A stretch of DNA of 37,348 nucleotides, from positions 1 through 37,348 of the forward strand of contig NZ_JAYGHV010000127.1 in assembly GCF_034932145.1 (NCBI RefSeq), given 5' to 3'. Positions within the stretch are counted from its first letter, which is position 1. Every line of letters starts with the position of its first letter. This document shows, piece after piece, positions 7,244 to 15,271 of the stretch. The stretch is from CCY15215 sp034932145. GTDB taxonomy: Bacteria > Cyanobacteriota > Cyanobacteriia > Cyanobacteriales > Spirulinaceae. Under the pieces are notes generated by a model, which saw only the letters and a list, made by a program, of their open reading frames with translations, was not told where the DNA came from and did no database searches. The position numbers and the translations under genes are program-made.

Positions 7244-8866
7244 TTGGCTTGGTACGACTTAGAACAAAATGAATTAAAAAGTAAAGATTCAGAAAGTTTG
7301 GAGGTAAATCCTGCCAATGTTATGCCGTTGATTAAATTCATGGTACTTAAAGAAGAAAATATAGAAGGACTGCAACAATTTAGTGACTTTTTAGCTGGAG
7401 TTTTAGAAGAAAAAATAACTAAAAATACACCTGAAAAATATCGTTTTACGGCTCAATGGAAGATGGCAATTCAGACTTATGGAAAACGGATCGAAATCTT
7501 GGTTAAAAATGATAAAGTAGAACTGAGTAAAACAGAATGGTCAAAATTGGGAACGGTATTAGAAAAATTAGCGCGAGATAAATATCAAGGGATGAGCGAT
7601 CGCGCTGGTTCTTGTTGTTATCGTGCTCAAGAATACGATCGCGCAATTTCTTTTTGGGAAGAAGCGAAAAGCACTCAGAAAGTTGAATATAATCTGGCGA
7701 AAGCGGAAAGTGTAGGATTTCCCGCAGGATTACCTTATCTACTTAAAGCAGATCGCGGCGATCTACTCATTTCCGCTTGGGAAGAGGCTCAACGCCCTTT
7801 TTCTTCTGAATGGCTCATTCATCTTGCACCGATTTTAGAAGCGAAAGAAGAGTGGTTAGAGGCGATCGCAGCTTATGAAGTTTTAGGTGATCGCGAGAAA
7901 ATGAAAATGTGTCTGGAGGGAGCAAAAGAAGGCGATCGAGGGGAAGAAGTTATGCAACAATTACTCTCTCGTTTACTGGCAGGGAAAAAATGGGATATAG
8001 CGATCGATTTTATTGAAACTTATCCTACAACTTTAATGAGTGAAAAAGCAAAAGAGTTAAACTTACCTTTCTCCATTGTTCGCGATTTAGCTTACTCAGA
8101 ACTTTCTCCCCAAGATTTATCTCGAGGTTTGCGCCGTCGCTACGAACTTTTCTTTAAAGAAAAAATTCTTTTTCATAGCGACTGGGAGCAATTTATCAGT
8201 CCTTCTCAATTAGGAATTACTTTGGAAAAAGTGGGTTCTTTAGTAGAAACTCTCTCTTTTTACGAACGCTATACCCACCACGAGAATAAAACTTTAGCCA
8301 CTTTTGCCCGTTCTCGCTGGCTGGCTGTTAAAAAGAAACAAGAGGCATATTTAAGCCAACAAGGGCAAGTTAAAAAAGCCGTTAAAAGTCGCTCCGAACT
8401 TGCTAAAAAATCAAAAATTTGGGGAATTCCTGTTAAAAATATTTCCCTTCCTATTCCTGTTCCTCCTGCGGATATTCCCGAACCTGAACCGAAACCCAAA
8501 ACCCCAGAAATTGCTCCTACGATCGCATCTCCTGAAACGATCGCCGGCTTACCTGATGGAGTTAAAATCAATTCATCTCAACCCGATCTTTTCACCTTTC
8601 AACTGCGTCACTTAGAAGTTAAAGTAATGCCCATCACCAGACAATTTCTCCTGCGCGATCGCTTAAACGATCGCAGAATTCTTTTTGATGGACAATTGCA
8701 ACAAACTGCAATCGATACAATAGTTCTATCTATGCAAGAACAAAATTCATTTTCCTTTGCTGATGCAGGAAGCGGTTATCGCGTTAAAGTCGATCGCGAT
8801 GGCGATCGCTGTAGGTTGGAATTGCATTTATCTACTCTATCTGAGCCAATTATTATTGCATTGTGA
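7244..8866 (+). CDS. Helicase fragment 3: TPR-like repeats and C-terminal domain
   Basis: The last segment of the same frame, after the TAG. It is mostly alpha-helical with TPR-like pairs (for example RAQEYDRAISFWEEAK and WLEAIAAYEVLGD). A Pro-rich linker with PEPEPKPKTPE lies at about residues 410-435, and the final 90 residues look like a beta-rich domain (FTFQLRHLEVKVMP onwards). The formal start at 7244 is TTG without a good ribosome-binding site. TPR-type tails usually mediate protein contacts. Confidence 0.45.
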   Translation: MAWYDLEQNELKSKDSESLEVNPANVMPLIKFMVLKEENIEGLQQFSDFLAGVLEEKITKNTPEKYRFTAQWKMAIQTYGKRIEILVKNDKVELSKTEWSKLGTVLEKLARDKYQGMSDRAGSCCYRAQEYDRAISFWEEAKSTQKVEYNLAKAESVGFPAGLPYLLKADRGDLLISAWEEAQRPFSSEWLIHLAPILEAKEEWLEAIAAYEVLGDREKMKMCLEGAKEGDRGEEVMQQLLSRLLAGKKWDIAIDFIETYPTTLMSEKAKELNLPFSIVRDLAYSELSPQDLSRGLRRRYELFFKEKILFHSDWEQFISPSQLGITLEKVGSLVETLSFYERYTHHENKTLATFARSRWLAVKKKQEAYLSQQGQVKKAVKSRSELAKKSKIWGIPVKNISLPIPVPPADIPEPEPKPKTPEIAPTIASPETIAGLPDGVKINSSQPDLFTFQLRHLEVKVMPITRQFLLRDRLNDRRILFDGQLQQTAIDTIVLSMQEQNSFSFADAGSGYRVKVDRDGDRCRLELHLSTLSEPIIIAL

Positions 8867-8910
8867 AGGCGATCGCCCTGCTATCCTTAACACCCTCAAT
8901 ACCATGTAAG

Positions 8911-8934
8911 GTGCGTTAATGAAATGTAACGCAC
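8911..8934. repeat. Hairpin repeat GTGCGTTA / TAACGCAC
   Basis: Perfect 8-bp stem with an 8-base loop. It resembles the GTGCGTTA...TAACGCAC palindromes scattered through cyanobacterial genomes. It has no T-tract, so it is not a typical terminator, although it lies just after the helicase frame. Confidence 0.6.
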
Positions 8935-9105
8935 TCTCCCATTCTTAATAAATGAGATTATCTCCCCCATTGATAAAGAGGGCTAGAAAATAAAATGCGA
9001 TCGCTAACAAGTTAAGTTGACGATCGTGATATATACTTAACGCGCAAGACACTGGCAAGATGCCAGTTCCACGAATTACCGATTTATTTCCTTAACTTCC
9101 ATAAG

Positions 9106-9133
9106 CGATCGCAGAATTCTTTTTGATGGACAA
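9106..9133 (+). repeat. 28-bp duplicate of helicase 3' coding sequence (8668-8695)
   Basis: The 28 bases here are identical to 8668-8695 inside the last domain of the helicase frame. Similarity stops abruptly at both ends. It could be the scar of a rearrangement, or the start of a decayed second copy. Confidence 0.8.
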
Positions 9134-9306
9134 ATGATGAGTACATTTCAGGAAATAATACAGACGACGGCAAGAAGCACCCGATTATTACGATAGTTGC
9201 GGTGTTTGGCACAACAGAAGAAGGTAATGTCGATCCGCTAACGGGGGTTTTGGATTTGCAGACGACCTATCCTATCGTGCAGCCAATAACGAACGCACCT
9301 TTTTAG
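9127..9306 (+). pseudogene. Possible gene remnant, no start codon
   Basis: A stop-free frame of 59 codons reading ...DDGKKHPIITIVAVFGTTE... and ending with TAG. The composition looks protein-like, but there is no plausible start or ribosome-binding site. It begins inside the 28-base duplicate. The last codons run into the right half of a terminator-like sequence (GAACGCACCTTTTT). Family not recognised. Confidence 0.3.
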
Positions 9307-9433
9307 CTTCGAGGTAAGGCGGTGAGAGAGGCGATCGTAAACTCCTCTGTCTGTCCTGATACTATTCAGAGTTGCGATCGCTGTCTCTAAACCCTAACTA
9401 CGATTGCTTGAACGAACATAGTACAAAAAAAAG

Positions 9434-9463
9434 TTGACAGTTATTAATAGTACGAAGTATTAT
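9434..9463 (+). promoter_or_regulatory. Strong sigma-70-type promoter for the M66 protease gene
   Basis: TTGACA at 9434-9439, an 18-base spacer, and TATTAT at 9458-9463. Transcription should begin near 9470, giving a leader of about 70 bases. This is the closest match to consensus noticed in the window. Confidence 0.6.
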
Positions 9464-9537
9464 GATTTAAGTGGTGTTTTATTTGATAAATACATACTAT
9501 TAAACACCTATAAACCCTTACTTCCCGATTGTCTGTT

Positions 9538-11661
9538 ATGAAAGCAAAATTGTTAGCTTGCATCTTAACGGCTATTCTAGGTTGTGTCTTAACGGCTGTT
9601 TTAGGACCGATACCTTATAGCTTTGCTGTAGAGAACAATAACCCATCAATTATTTTCAATCAGAATAATTTTGACTCTGATACCTCTGGCAACTTTCCAG
9701 GCTCTGTTAGTTTTGTACAAAACTCGATCGTTCCATCTCAGCACGGTGTAGCGAATGATGTTCAACCCCATCCGACTTCTTTCCGAAAAACTATGGTTTT
9801 ATTTAAGCCGAAAGAAGACATCAATAACCAGAGTCAAATCACCGTGACTGCGAAAAAAGAGAACAATGGAATTGTTTATATTGTTTATCAAGGCCTGATG
9901 ACTACCCCTGATAAATTAACGAAACTCGCAGGACAAACTGATTTCAATGGCGAAATTTCAAAACCCAATGAATTCGATCGAACAATATCTGATAGCCAAA
10001 CATTAAGCAATTTTGAAAACGATCCGGAAGGCAAATACTTCCAACAGCTATTCAATTCCTATAACTCGATCCACATACGAACCAGTGATGGTAACTGGGC
10101 TCGTAATTTTCATTTGCCTGATGGCCAGCAGTTCAACAACAAAATAGTGACTTTTACTTCTAATGCTGGTTATAGCTCAAATATCTTCTACACCAATAAC
10201 TCGCTAACCATGAATCGAGGTGACGAGTTTACTCTCAAGAACGTTGGTGGTATTTGGTATGCAAACGTGGATGCCGAGTGGAATAAGATAGCTTATAGCG
10301 ACAAAATCTTTTCGAGCATATTGCCAGCTAATATTATCCAACCGGGTTTACAGCTTTCCTTCAGAAGTGGAACAAAAGAAGGAACAATTACTGACCTGAA
10401 TATTAGCGCACCTAATGAACTGATTGTTCATACTATCGATCTGGGAATGTTAACTCCACCAAGAGATAAATTTAGCTTTCAAAAAGATCCAGAATTGCAT
10501 CGCCAATACTTCCATCAACTTCCTATTAGCCGTTTGACGGTTTCTGAATACGAACCCCAACATTTCACGAAAGTCATGTTACCAGATGGTCGCCTTCTCA
10601 CCGATTTCGATCCGAGTCAAGGAGGAGTCCATGACGGAACAATGAGACAACAAATCGCCAAAGTTCTCGTCTCCCACGGTATTAATAATGCCAATTATGG
10701 GATCAACTCTTCAGGTGGAATTGGCGAGAATTGGCATCCTTTCTCCTCCGTACAACTTACCGCACACAACGCAGTAGGCAAATACGCTAATGGCGTACAA
10801 GTGCATGGGCTGTCTGGTGGCAATGGAATGGTCACACTACAAGACTCTATTGGTAATGAATTCAGCCATGAGTTTGGACACAACTTTGGTTTGGGTCATT
10901 ATCCCGGAGGCTTCAACGGGGCAATAAACAGACCTGCAAATCAAGTTAACTCTACATGGGGTTGGGATGCCGATCGCAACTTTTTTATCCCTAACTTTGA
11001 GCGGCCCGTCACCAATCAAGAACAGTGTTATGAAAGCCAATGCGTTCCTCCATTCGCAGGACGACGCTTTGGTGCAGGAGCCATGTCTGGTGGTGCCCCA
11101 CTCTCCCTGGCGCAAAATGGCTACACCCTTCACACGCCCTATGAGCTAAACAGTATCCAAAACTTCTTCGAGAGTAAAGCCGTCTTCAGCCCTGATTCAC
11201 CAACAGGCTTTACCAAGTGGGACGCAAGTTCAAAACAAATGGTTTCATGGAAAAACATGGTTAAAAATGACCTGATGGCAGCTAATAGCAACCAAGTTGA
11301 GCAAAAACCGTATAAGCAAGGTATCCCTGTCGCAACGATAGTTGGTTATTACGACCCGAATCAGCAGCTATCAAGTTATCTCTACCCGGCTTTACATGGA
11401 TCGTTTGGAGCAGTTTATGAAGACAATTTTTCGGACTCGACCTGTCAACTCAATGTCTTTACCCGAAATGCTGGCACTAAAACCTTTAATTTATATGCGA
11501 GGCGACTCGATGGGGGCTACATGAATAAGATTCATGTCAATATTGAGGAAGCTCTGAAGCCTTACCGTGCTAATGTTTCTTGTAATGGTAACTTTTTGAC
11601 CTCTATTGAATTAAATGAACCTCAGCGAGAATTGAACACTAGCGTAATTTCTGCTAAGTAA
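9538..11661 (+). CDS. Secreted StcE-like zinc metalloprotease (peptidase M66)
   Basis: A predicted exported protease of 707 residues. A hydrophobic N-terminus ending near YSFA is a signal peptide. The catalytic metzincin motif HEFGHNFGLGH is at residues 444-454, followed by YPGG as in the StcE/TagA family, with a probable Met-turn at GAMSGG (Met about 516). StcE of enterohaemorrhagic E. coli cleaves mucin-type glycoproteins; the substrate here is unknown. The region before the motif is beta-rich and the end resembles the StcE C-terminal domain. ATG at 9538 is preferred over TTG at 9529. The gene contains no complete HIP1 word, unlike its neighbours, hinting at acquisition. A strong promoter and terminator make it a single-gene unit. 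Confidence 0.85.
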   Translation: MKAKLLACILTAILGCVLTAVLGPIPYSFAVENNNPSIIFNQNNFDSDTSGNFPGSVSFVQNSIVPSQHGVANDVQPHPTSFRKTMVLFKPKEDINNQSQITVTAKKENNGIVYIVYQGLMTTPDKLTKLAGQTDFNGEISKPNEFDRTISDSQTLSNFENDPEGKYFQQLFNSYNSIHIRTSDGNWARNFHLPDGQQFNNKIVTFTSNAGYSSNIFYTNNSLTMNRGDEFTLKNVGGIWYANVDAEWNKIAYSDKIFSSILPANIIQPGLQLSFRSGTKEGTITDLNISAPNELIVHTIDLGMLTPPRDKFSFQKDPELHRQYFHQLPISRLTVSEYEPQHFTKVMLPDGRLLTDFDPSQGGVHDGTMRQQIAKVLVSHGINNANYGINSSGGIGENWHPFSSVQLTAHNAVGKYANGVQVHGLSGGNGMVTLQDSIGNEFSHEFGHNFGLGHYPGGFNGAINRPANQVNSTWGWDADRNFFIPNFERPVTNQEQCYESQCVPPFAGRRFGAGAMSGGAPLSLAQNGYTLHTPYELNSIQNFFESKAVFSPDSPTGFTKWDASSKQMVSWKNMVKNDLMAANSNQVEQKPYKQGIPVATIVGYYDPNQQLSSYLYPALHGSFGAVYEDNFSDSTCQLNVFTRNAGTKTFNLYARRLDGGYMNKIHVNIEEALKPYRANVSCNGNFLTSIELNEPQRELNTSVISAK

Positions 11662-11752
11662 GAAACGCAAGGTTGTCTCGTCGCGCGTGCTAACACCATA
11701 AACCAGAAAGTCAAACTGTGATTTTGGTTAAAGCATAATCGTTAGCTTGCAG

Positions 11753-11779
11753 GGTGCGATCGCTTGATCGCACCTTTTT
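11753..11779 (+). terminator. Rho-independent terminator after the M66 protease
   Basis: GGTGCGATC-GCTT-GATCGCACC followed by TTTTT: a perfect 9-bp stem with a tetraloop. It is nearly identical in design to the terminator at 13114-13140. Confidence 0.9.
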
Positions 11780-12142
11780 AGCTTTTAGTTCCAATGCGCT
11801 TTTAGGCAAGACGGCGATCGCGCGATCGCGAACTCCACAGCCCATCTCAAAAAATCCATTGGAATGTGAATGTATAAGTACTCTTGTCTTTAATTCAACT
11901 CAAATATAAACTCTGAGTTGTTGAAATAATGCGAACTTAATAAAATTTAATATGTAAATGGCTAGTTTAATATGTATTATGTAATTTGAGTATTAGTGAT
12001 CTTACTATTCACTCTGTTTTTTTGAGTCACCTCTTAAATATTGACTTGGATGGGGTATTGATATCCGAAAAAATCCTTACAATCGTAACGTGACAATTTC
12101 TGAATCATCTGGTTTCTGTTATCCAGAAGATATTCTTTTAGT
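11780..12142. other. AT-rich intergenic region upstream of the second secreted protein
   Basis: This region contains a 7-bp inverted repeat CAACTCA/TGAGTTG (11896-11920) and two copies of TTTAATATGTA about 20 bases apart (near 11946 and 11966). A piece, TCTCAAAAAATCCATTGGAATG (near 11852), resembles the hairpin repeat at 26341-26370. It probably holds the promoter of the gene at 12158, but no clear -35/-10 pair stands out. No RNA gene recognised. Confidence 0.4.
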
Positions 12143-12157
12143 AGGAGAAGAACTGTT

Positions 12158-13087
12158 TTGAAACGCTTAATTTCTGTTTTCTTTGTTTTTGTAATGCTGA
12201 TTGTTGCGGCAGCAACTCCAACACCAGAAGCTGCAAGCGCCAATCCGATAGCTACTGCAAATCCTGCAAGTGATGTGAGTTCCGCGTCAACACGGATGAA
12301 TCCTCTAACCACCAAGCTCGGGCAAATTACCCATTCCTCACTCCCAAAAAACCCGGCTAAAACCCCTCAAACTGGTAGTCTCACTCTCGGCGCACCAAAC
12401 ATTCTATACTCAATTCCCAACAAACCGACATCAGGGTTTGATGCGATTAAATTCTCCATGCGACCCATGACTGAAAAGTCAAATAATCAAAACCGTCTAG
12501 CCTATTACTGGGCTTACCAGGATAATTTGGTTTCAGCGAATAACAACGCCTTCTACTTTGGGTTGCAGCGTGAAGGTGAGTATGGAAAAACTGCTCTCTT
12601 TAGTGTTTTTGGCAATGGGACTTCTTCCGCTTCTGGCGATCAGTACTGTCAAGCAGGTGCTGATTCTGGTTTGGGAACAAACTGCCATATTCCCTACTCT
12701 TGGTCCGTTAATCATGATTACGACTTTATGGTGACTCTGCATGACTTAAACTCGACCCACGCCACCTGGGAAGGTTCCATTTATGACCACAGCACCCAGC
12801 AGACACAATCTATTGGTAAGATTACCGTCGCATTGAACTCAAACCAAGAAGCGGCGATCGCATCTTCGTCTCCAGTCGCCTTCGATGAATACTTCGACTG
12901 GTCGGAACACTCTGCTGACCAGAGACCACTGTCAACTATCTTATATTTCACGCCAACAGGTTACTACCAAGGTCAAGCCTATCCGGGCAAAGTTTCAAGA
13001 CTTAGCTTCGGCAATCAAGACAATAATGCTGTAACTCACTTCTACTCTGACCTTAAGCAGTACGTTTACATTACTCAAGGCAACTGA
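12158..13087 (+). CDS. Secreted protein, DUF3472-like
   Basis: A 309-residue predicted exported protein. The TTG start is chosen because it sits ten bases after AGGAG and gives a good signal peptide (MKRLISVFFVFVMLIV, cleavage near AASA); starting at the next ATG would remove the basic end. The mature part is rich in aromatic residues and Asn/Ser. A central block with WAYQ...FYFGLQ, LFSVFGNG and a Cys pair resembles DUF3472-type extracellular domains. Such domains are often carbohydrate-related, but this assignment is from memory and tentative. It follows the M66 protease in the same direction with its own matching terminator; a joint surface function is inferred only. Confidence 0.6.
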   Translation: MKRLISVFFVFVMLIVAAATPTPEAASANPIATANPASDVSSASTRMNPLTTKLGQITHSSLPKNPAKTPQTGSLTLGAPNILYSIPNKPTSGFDAIKFSMRPMTEKSNNQNRLAYYWAYQDNLVSANNNAFYFGLQREGEYGKTALFSVFGNGTSSASGDQYCQAGADSGLGTNCHIPYSWSVNHDYDFMVTLHDLNSTHATWEGSIYDHSTQQTQSIGKITVALNSNQEAAIASSSPVAFDEYFDWSEHSADQRPLSTILYFTPTGYYQGQAYPGKVSRLSFGNQDNNAVTHFYSDLKQYVYITQGN

Positions 13088-13113
13088 TAGTCAACGATAA
13101 TCCAATTTGGTAG

Positions 13114-13140
13114 GGTGCGTTCGTTTGAACGCACCTTTTT
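13114..13140 (+). terminator. Rho-independent terminator after the secreted protein
   Basis: GGTGCGTTC-GTTT-GAACGCACC-TTTTT, a perfect 9-bp stem with a tetraloop and T-tract. It has the same architecture and core (GGTGCG...CGCACCTTTTT) as the terminator at 11753-11779. Confidence 0.9.
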
Positions 13141-13162
13141 GGCCTTCGCTTGATTAAAAATC

Positions 13163-13187
13163 TCTAGTCTAGCGATCGCGGACTAGA
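13163..13187. repeat. Small inverted repeat around a HIP1 word
   Basis: TCTAGTC and GACTAGA flank TAGCGATCGCG. It is a 7-bp palindromic arm pair upstream of rpsO, of unknown role. Confidence 0.45.
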
Positions 13188-13257
13188 ATTGAAAGTTTAT
13201 GGTAGGATGGGAGACTTATGAGTTTTTTTTGAGTTAACCCATACCCATCGCGAAATT

Positions 13258-13527
13258 ATGACCATAACCCAAGAACGCAAACAACAAATATTTTCGGATT
13301 ACCAAGTCCACGAAACCGATACAGGCTCCTCAGACGTGCAAGTAGCCGTACTGACTGCCAGAATTGAAGGGCTAACCCAACATTTAAAGCAAAACAAAAA
13401 AGATCATTCCTCTCGTCGGGGGCTACTCAAGCTGATTGGTCGTCGCAGAAGACTGCTTTCCTACATCCAAAAAAATGATTACGAACACTACCAACAATTA
13501 ATCCGCCGTTTGGGTATCCGCCGTTAA
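13258..13527 (+). CDS. rpsO: 30S ribosomal protein S15
   Basis: An 89-residue S15, the usual length, which binds the central domain of 16S rRNA and the platform of the small subunit. Hallmarks include the N-terminal helix, DTGSSDVQVAVLTARI, the LTQHLK...KKDHSSRRGL segment and the basic end RRLGIRR. The ATG at 13258 matches the family start. The PAM68-like gene begins 18 bases after its stop, so the two are probably co-transcribed. S15 commonly autoregulates its mRNA in other bacteria; no specific operator is identified here. Confidence 0.97.
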   Translation: MTITQERKQQIFSDYQVHETDTGSSDVQVAVLTARIEGLTQHLKQNKKDHSSRRGLLKLIGRRRRLLSYIQKNDYEHYQQLIRRLGIRR

Positions 13528-13545
13528 ACCATCCCCGAAAAACTC

Positions 13546-14064
13546 ATGCCTTCAGAATCCGATCGCCAACCCCTCCCCTTTGAACCGCGTCAAAAGAGCA
13601 AGAAAAAGAAAAAAGCCCCAGTTACATCCCCCAACCCTGAATCAGTATCGGGGAAAAAAGTAGAGAAAAAATCAGAGAAAAAATCAACTTATCGGCGCGA
13701 TCGCAAGTTTAACTCCAAGACTAACTCCACCGTCATCCCCGATGCAGTTAGCAAACGCATGATCCGGCGTATGGCTCTGATATCCGGCATTCCGACGGGA
13801 TTGGGAATCTCCAGTTTTTTCATTTTTTATCTCGTAGTCAGTCAAGGATGGGCGGATATTGCCCCCTCGTTTGTCTTTTTTGCAACCTTAGCTTTATTCG
13901 GTTTAGGCTTTGTGGGTTTGAGTTACGGTGTTCTCTCCACCTCCTGGGAGGAAGATCGTGCAGGAGGTTGGTTGGGCTGGGAGGAATTCACGCTGAATCT
14001 TGCCAGACTGATCCAAGGTTGGCGTACAGCCAAACAAGCCGCTAAAGAAGCTAAAGAAAACTAA
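13546..14064 (+). CDS. PAM68-like photosystem II assembly protein (DUF3464)
   Basis: A 172-residue membrane protein. The first 80 residues are hydrophilic and Lys-rich. Two transmembrane helices follow (about 84-106 and 112-132). The tail has the family signature SWEEDRAGGWLGWEEF and a basic amphipathic end. PAM68 proteins sit in the thylakoid membrane and help early photosystem II assembly, including CP47 insertion. The pairing with rpsO is seen in other cyanobacteria as far as I recall. This gene is one of the strongest indicators that the window is cyanobacterial. Confidence 0.85.
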   Translation: MPSESDRQPLPFEPRQKSKKKKKAPVTSPNPESVSGKKVEKKSEKKSTYRRDRKFNSKTNSTVIPDAVSKRMIRRMALISGIPTGLGISSFFIFYLVVSQGWADIAPSFVFFATLALFGLGFVGLSYGVLSTSWEEDRAGGWLGWEEFTLNLARLIQGWRTAKQAAKEAKEN

Positions 14065-14071
14065 CGATTTT

Positions 14072-14092
14072 GGGTTGGGGTTTCCCCGACCC
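14072..14092 (+). terminator. Hairpin after the rpsO/PAM68-like unit
   Basis: GGGTTGGGG-TTT-CCCCGACCC forms a 9-bp stem with one G-T pair. There is no T-tract afterwards, so it may be a weak or 3'-protective hairpin rather than a true terminator. Confidence 0.45.
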
Positions 14093-14155
14093 TCTAAAAT
14101 TGCTCCTAATGGGACTAACAGTAAATAGCGTTTTATACGAAGGGGATATTGCAAA

Positions 14156-15214
14156 ATGATTGTTGTCATGAAAGTTGGCTCTCCAGAAGCCGAAGTGACT
14201 CGTTTGTGTCAAGAATTTACAGAATGGGGACTAAACCCCGAAAAAATTGTCGGACGGCATAAAGTTATCGTGGGGCTCGTAGGAGATACTGCCAGTCTCG
14301 ACGAACGCCAGATCGAGGAAAAAAGTCCTTGGATTGAATCTGTGCTGCGGGTAGAACGTCCTTATAAGCGTGCCAGTCGCGAGTTTCGCCACGGACAGCC
14401 CAGCGAAATTGCCGTCAGCACTCCCGAAGGGAATGTGCTTTTTGGGGAACACCATCCCATTGTTGTTGTCGCGGGTCCTTGTTCCGTAGAAAACGAAGAG
14501 ATGATCGTGGAAACAGCACTACGAGTCAAAAAGGCGGGGGCTAAATTTTTGCGCGGTGGTGCGTACAAACCCAGGACTTCTCCTTATGCCTTCCAAGGTC
14601 ACGGCGAAAGTGCTTTAGGTTTATTGGCAACTGCGCGGGAGGCTTCTGGCTTGGGTATTATTACCGAAGTCATGGATACTGCCGATGTAGAAAAAATTGC
14701 TAATGTTGCCGATGTTTTGCAAGTCGGGGCGAGAAATATGCAGAATTTTGCCCTTCTGAAAAAAGTTGGCGCTCAAGATAAGCCCGTACTACTCAAGCGA
14801 GGAATGTCGGCGACAATTGATGAGTGGTTGATGGCTGCTGAATATATTCTCGCGGCGGGTAATCCTAATGTTATCCTTTGCGAACGAGGTTTGCGGACAT
14901 TCGATCGCTCTTATACCCGCAATACTTTAGATATTGCTGTAGTACCCGTTCTGCGCTTATTGACCCACTTACCGATTATGCTTGACCCCAGCCACGGGAC
15001 AGGGAAATGGGAATATGTTCCTGCGATGGCGAAGGCTGCGATCGCGGCAGGAACAGACTCGTTAATGATCGAGGTACATCCTAACCCTGCGAAGGCTCTA
15101 TCTGATGGTCCTCAGTCTTTAACTCCCGATCGCTTTGACAATTTGATGAAAGAGTTATCGGTGATTGGTAAAGCGGTAGAACGCTGGCCGGAACCTGCCT
15201 TGGCCATGGTTTAA
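14156..15214 (+). CDS. aroF: 3-deoxy-7-phosphoheptulonate synthase (DAHP synthase)
   Basis: Condenses phosphoenolpyruvate and erythrose 4-phosphate, the first step of the shikimate pathway to aromatic amino acids. It has 352 residues with an N-terminal ferredoxin-like regulatory domain (about 1-75) and a TIM-barrel catalytic domain carrying GPCSVEN, RGGAYKPRTSPYAFQG, KRGMSATIDEW and LDPSHGTGKW. This layout matches the type I-beta enzyme of Thermotoga, in which the N-terminal domain mediates feedback inhibition by tyrosine or phenylalanine; whether that applies here is inferred. ATG at 14156 follows AAGGGG; a second ATG four codons later is an alternative. Confidence 0.95.
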   Translation: MIVVMKVGSPEAEVTRLCQEFTEWGLNPEKIVGRHKVIVGLVGDTASLDERQIEEKSPWIESVLRVERPYKRASREFRHGQPSEIAVSTPEGNVLFGEHHPIVVVAGPCSVENEEMIVETALRVKKAGAKFLRGGAYKPRTSPYAFQGHGESALGLLATAREASGLGIITEVMDTADVEKIANVADVLQVGARNMQNFALLKKVGAQDKPVLLKRGMSATIDEWLMAAEYILAAGNPNVILCERGLRTFDRSYTRNTLDIAVVPVLRLLTHLPIMLDPSHGTGKWEYVPAMAKAAIAAGTDSLMIEVHPNPAKALSDGPQSLTPDRFDNLMKELSVIGKAVERWPEPALAMV

Positions 15215-15233
15215 TCCCTTAAAATTTGCTTGT

Positions 15234-15260
15234 AAAATCCTCCCAATTGGGGGGATTTTT
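15234..15260 (+). terminator. Rho-independent terminator after DAHP synthase
   Basis: AAATCCTCCC-AATT-GGGGGGATTT with a T-run: about a 10-bp stem containing one T-G pair. It lies between convergent genes and the A-rich left flank could also serve the gene arriving from the right. Confidence 0.85.
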
Positions 15261-15271
15261 CGTGTTTTATC

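Larger units (their letters stand above)
4511..8866 (+). pseudogene. Giant UvrD-like (SF1) helicase with TPR-like C-terminus, interrupted by two in-frame stops
   Basis: One continuous frame of 1451 codons with two stops: TAA at 5807-5809 (codon 433) and TAG at 7226-7228 (codon 906). No frameshift is needed: the SF1 helicase motifs run in order across the first stop. Walker A GQAGSGKST (Lys about 325) is before it; DEAQD (about 534), GDPLQ, the SNYRS motif, AAKGLEF and VAASRATE are after it. Beyond the second stop come helical TPR-like repeats, a Pro-rich linker and a C-terminal domain. The architecture recalls large UvrD/TRANK1-like helicases. Abundant HIP1 words show it is a long-term resident. 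Recent inactivation, sequencing error or read-through are the alternatives. Confidence 0.75.
8867..9433. other. Intergenic region with repeats and gene debris
   Basis: A long gene-free stretch downstream of the helicase. It holds a perfect 8-bp hairpin GTGCGTTA/TAACGCAC (8911-8934), an inverted repeat GTTAAGT/ACTTAAC (9011-9041) and a small CTGGCA/TGCCAG hairpin (9052-9066). It also holds a 28-base copy of helicase coding sequence at 9106-9133 and a stop-free 59-codon remnant ending at 9306. These look like dispersed repeats and decayed sequence. No RNA gene was recognised. Confidence 0.6.

Noticed and set aside
8867..9537. A tRNA or small structured RNA gene
   Set aside because: Only short independent hairpins are visible; no cloverleaf, CCA end or conserved RNA motif was found.
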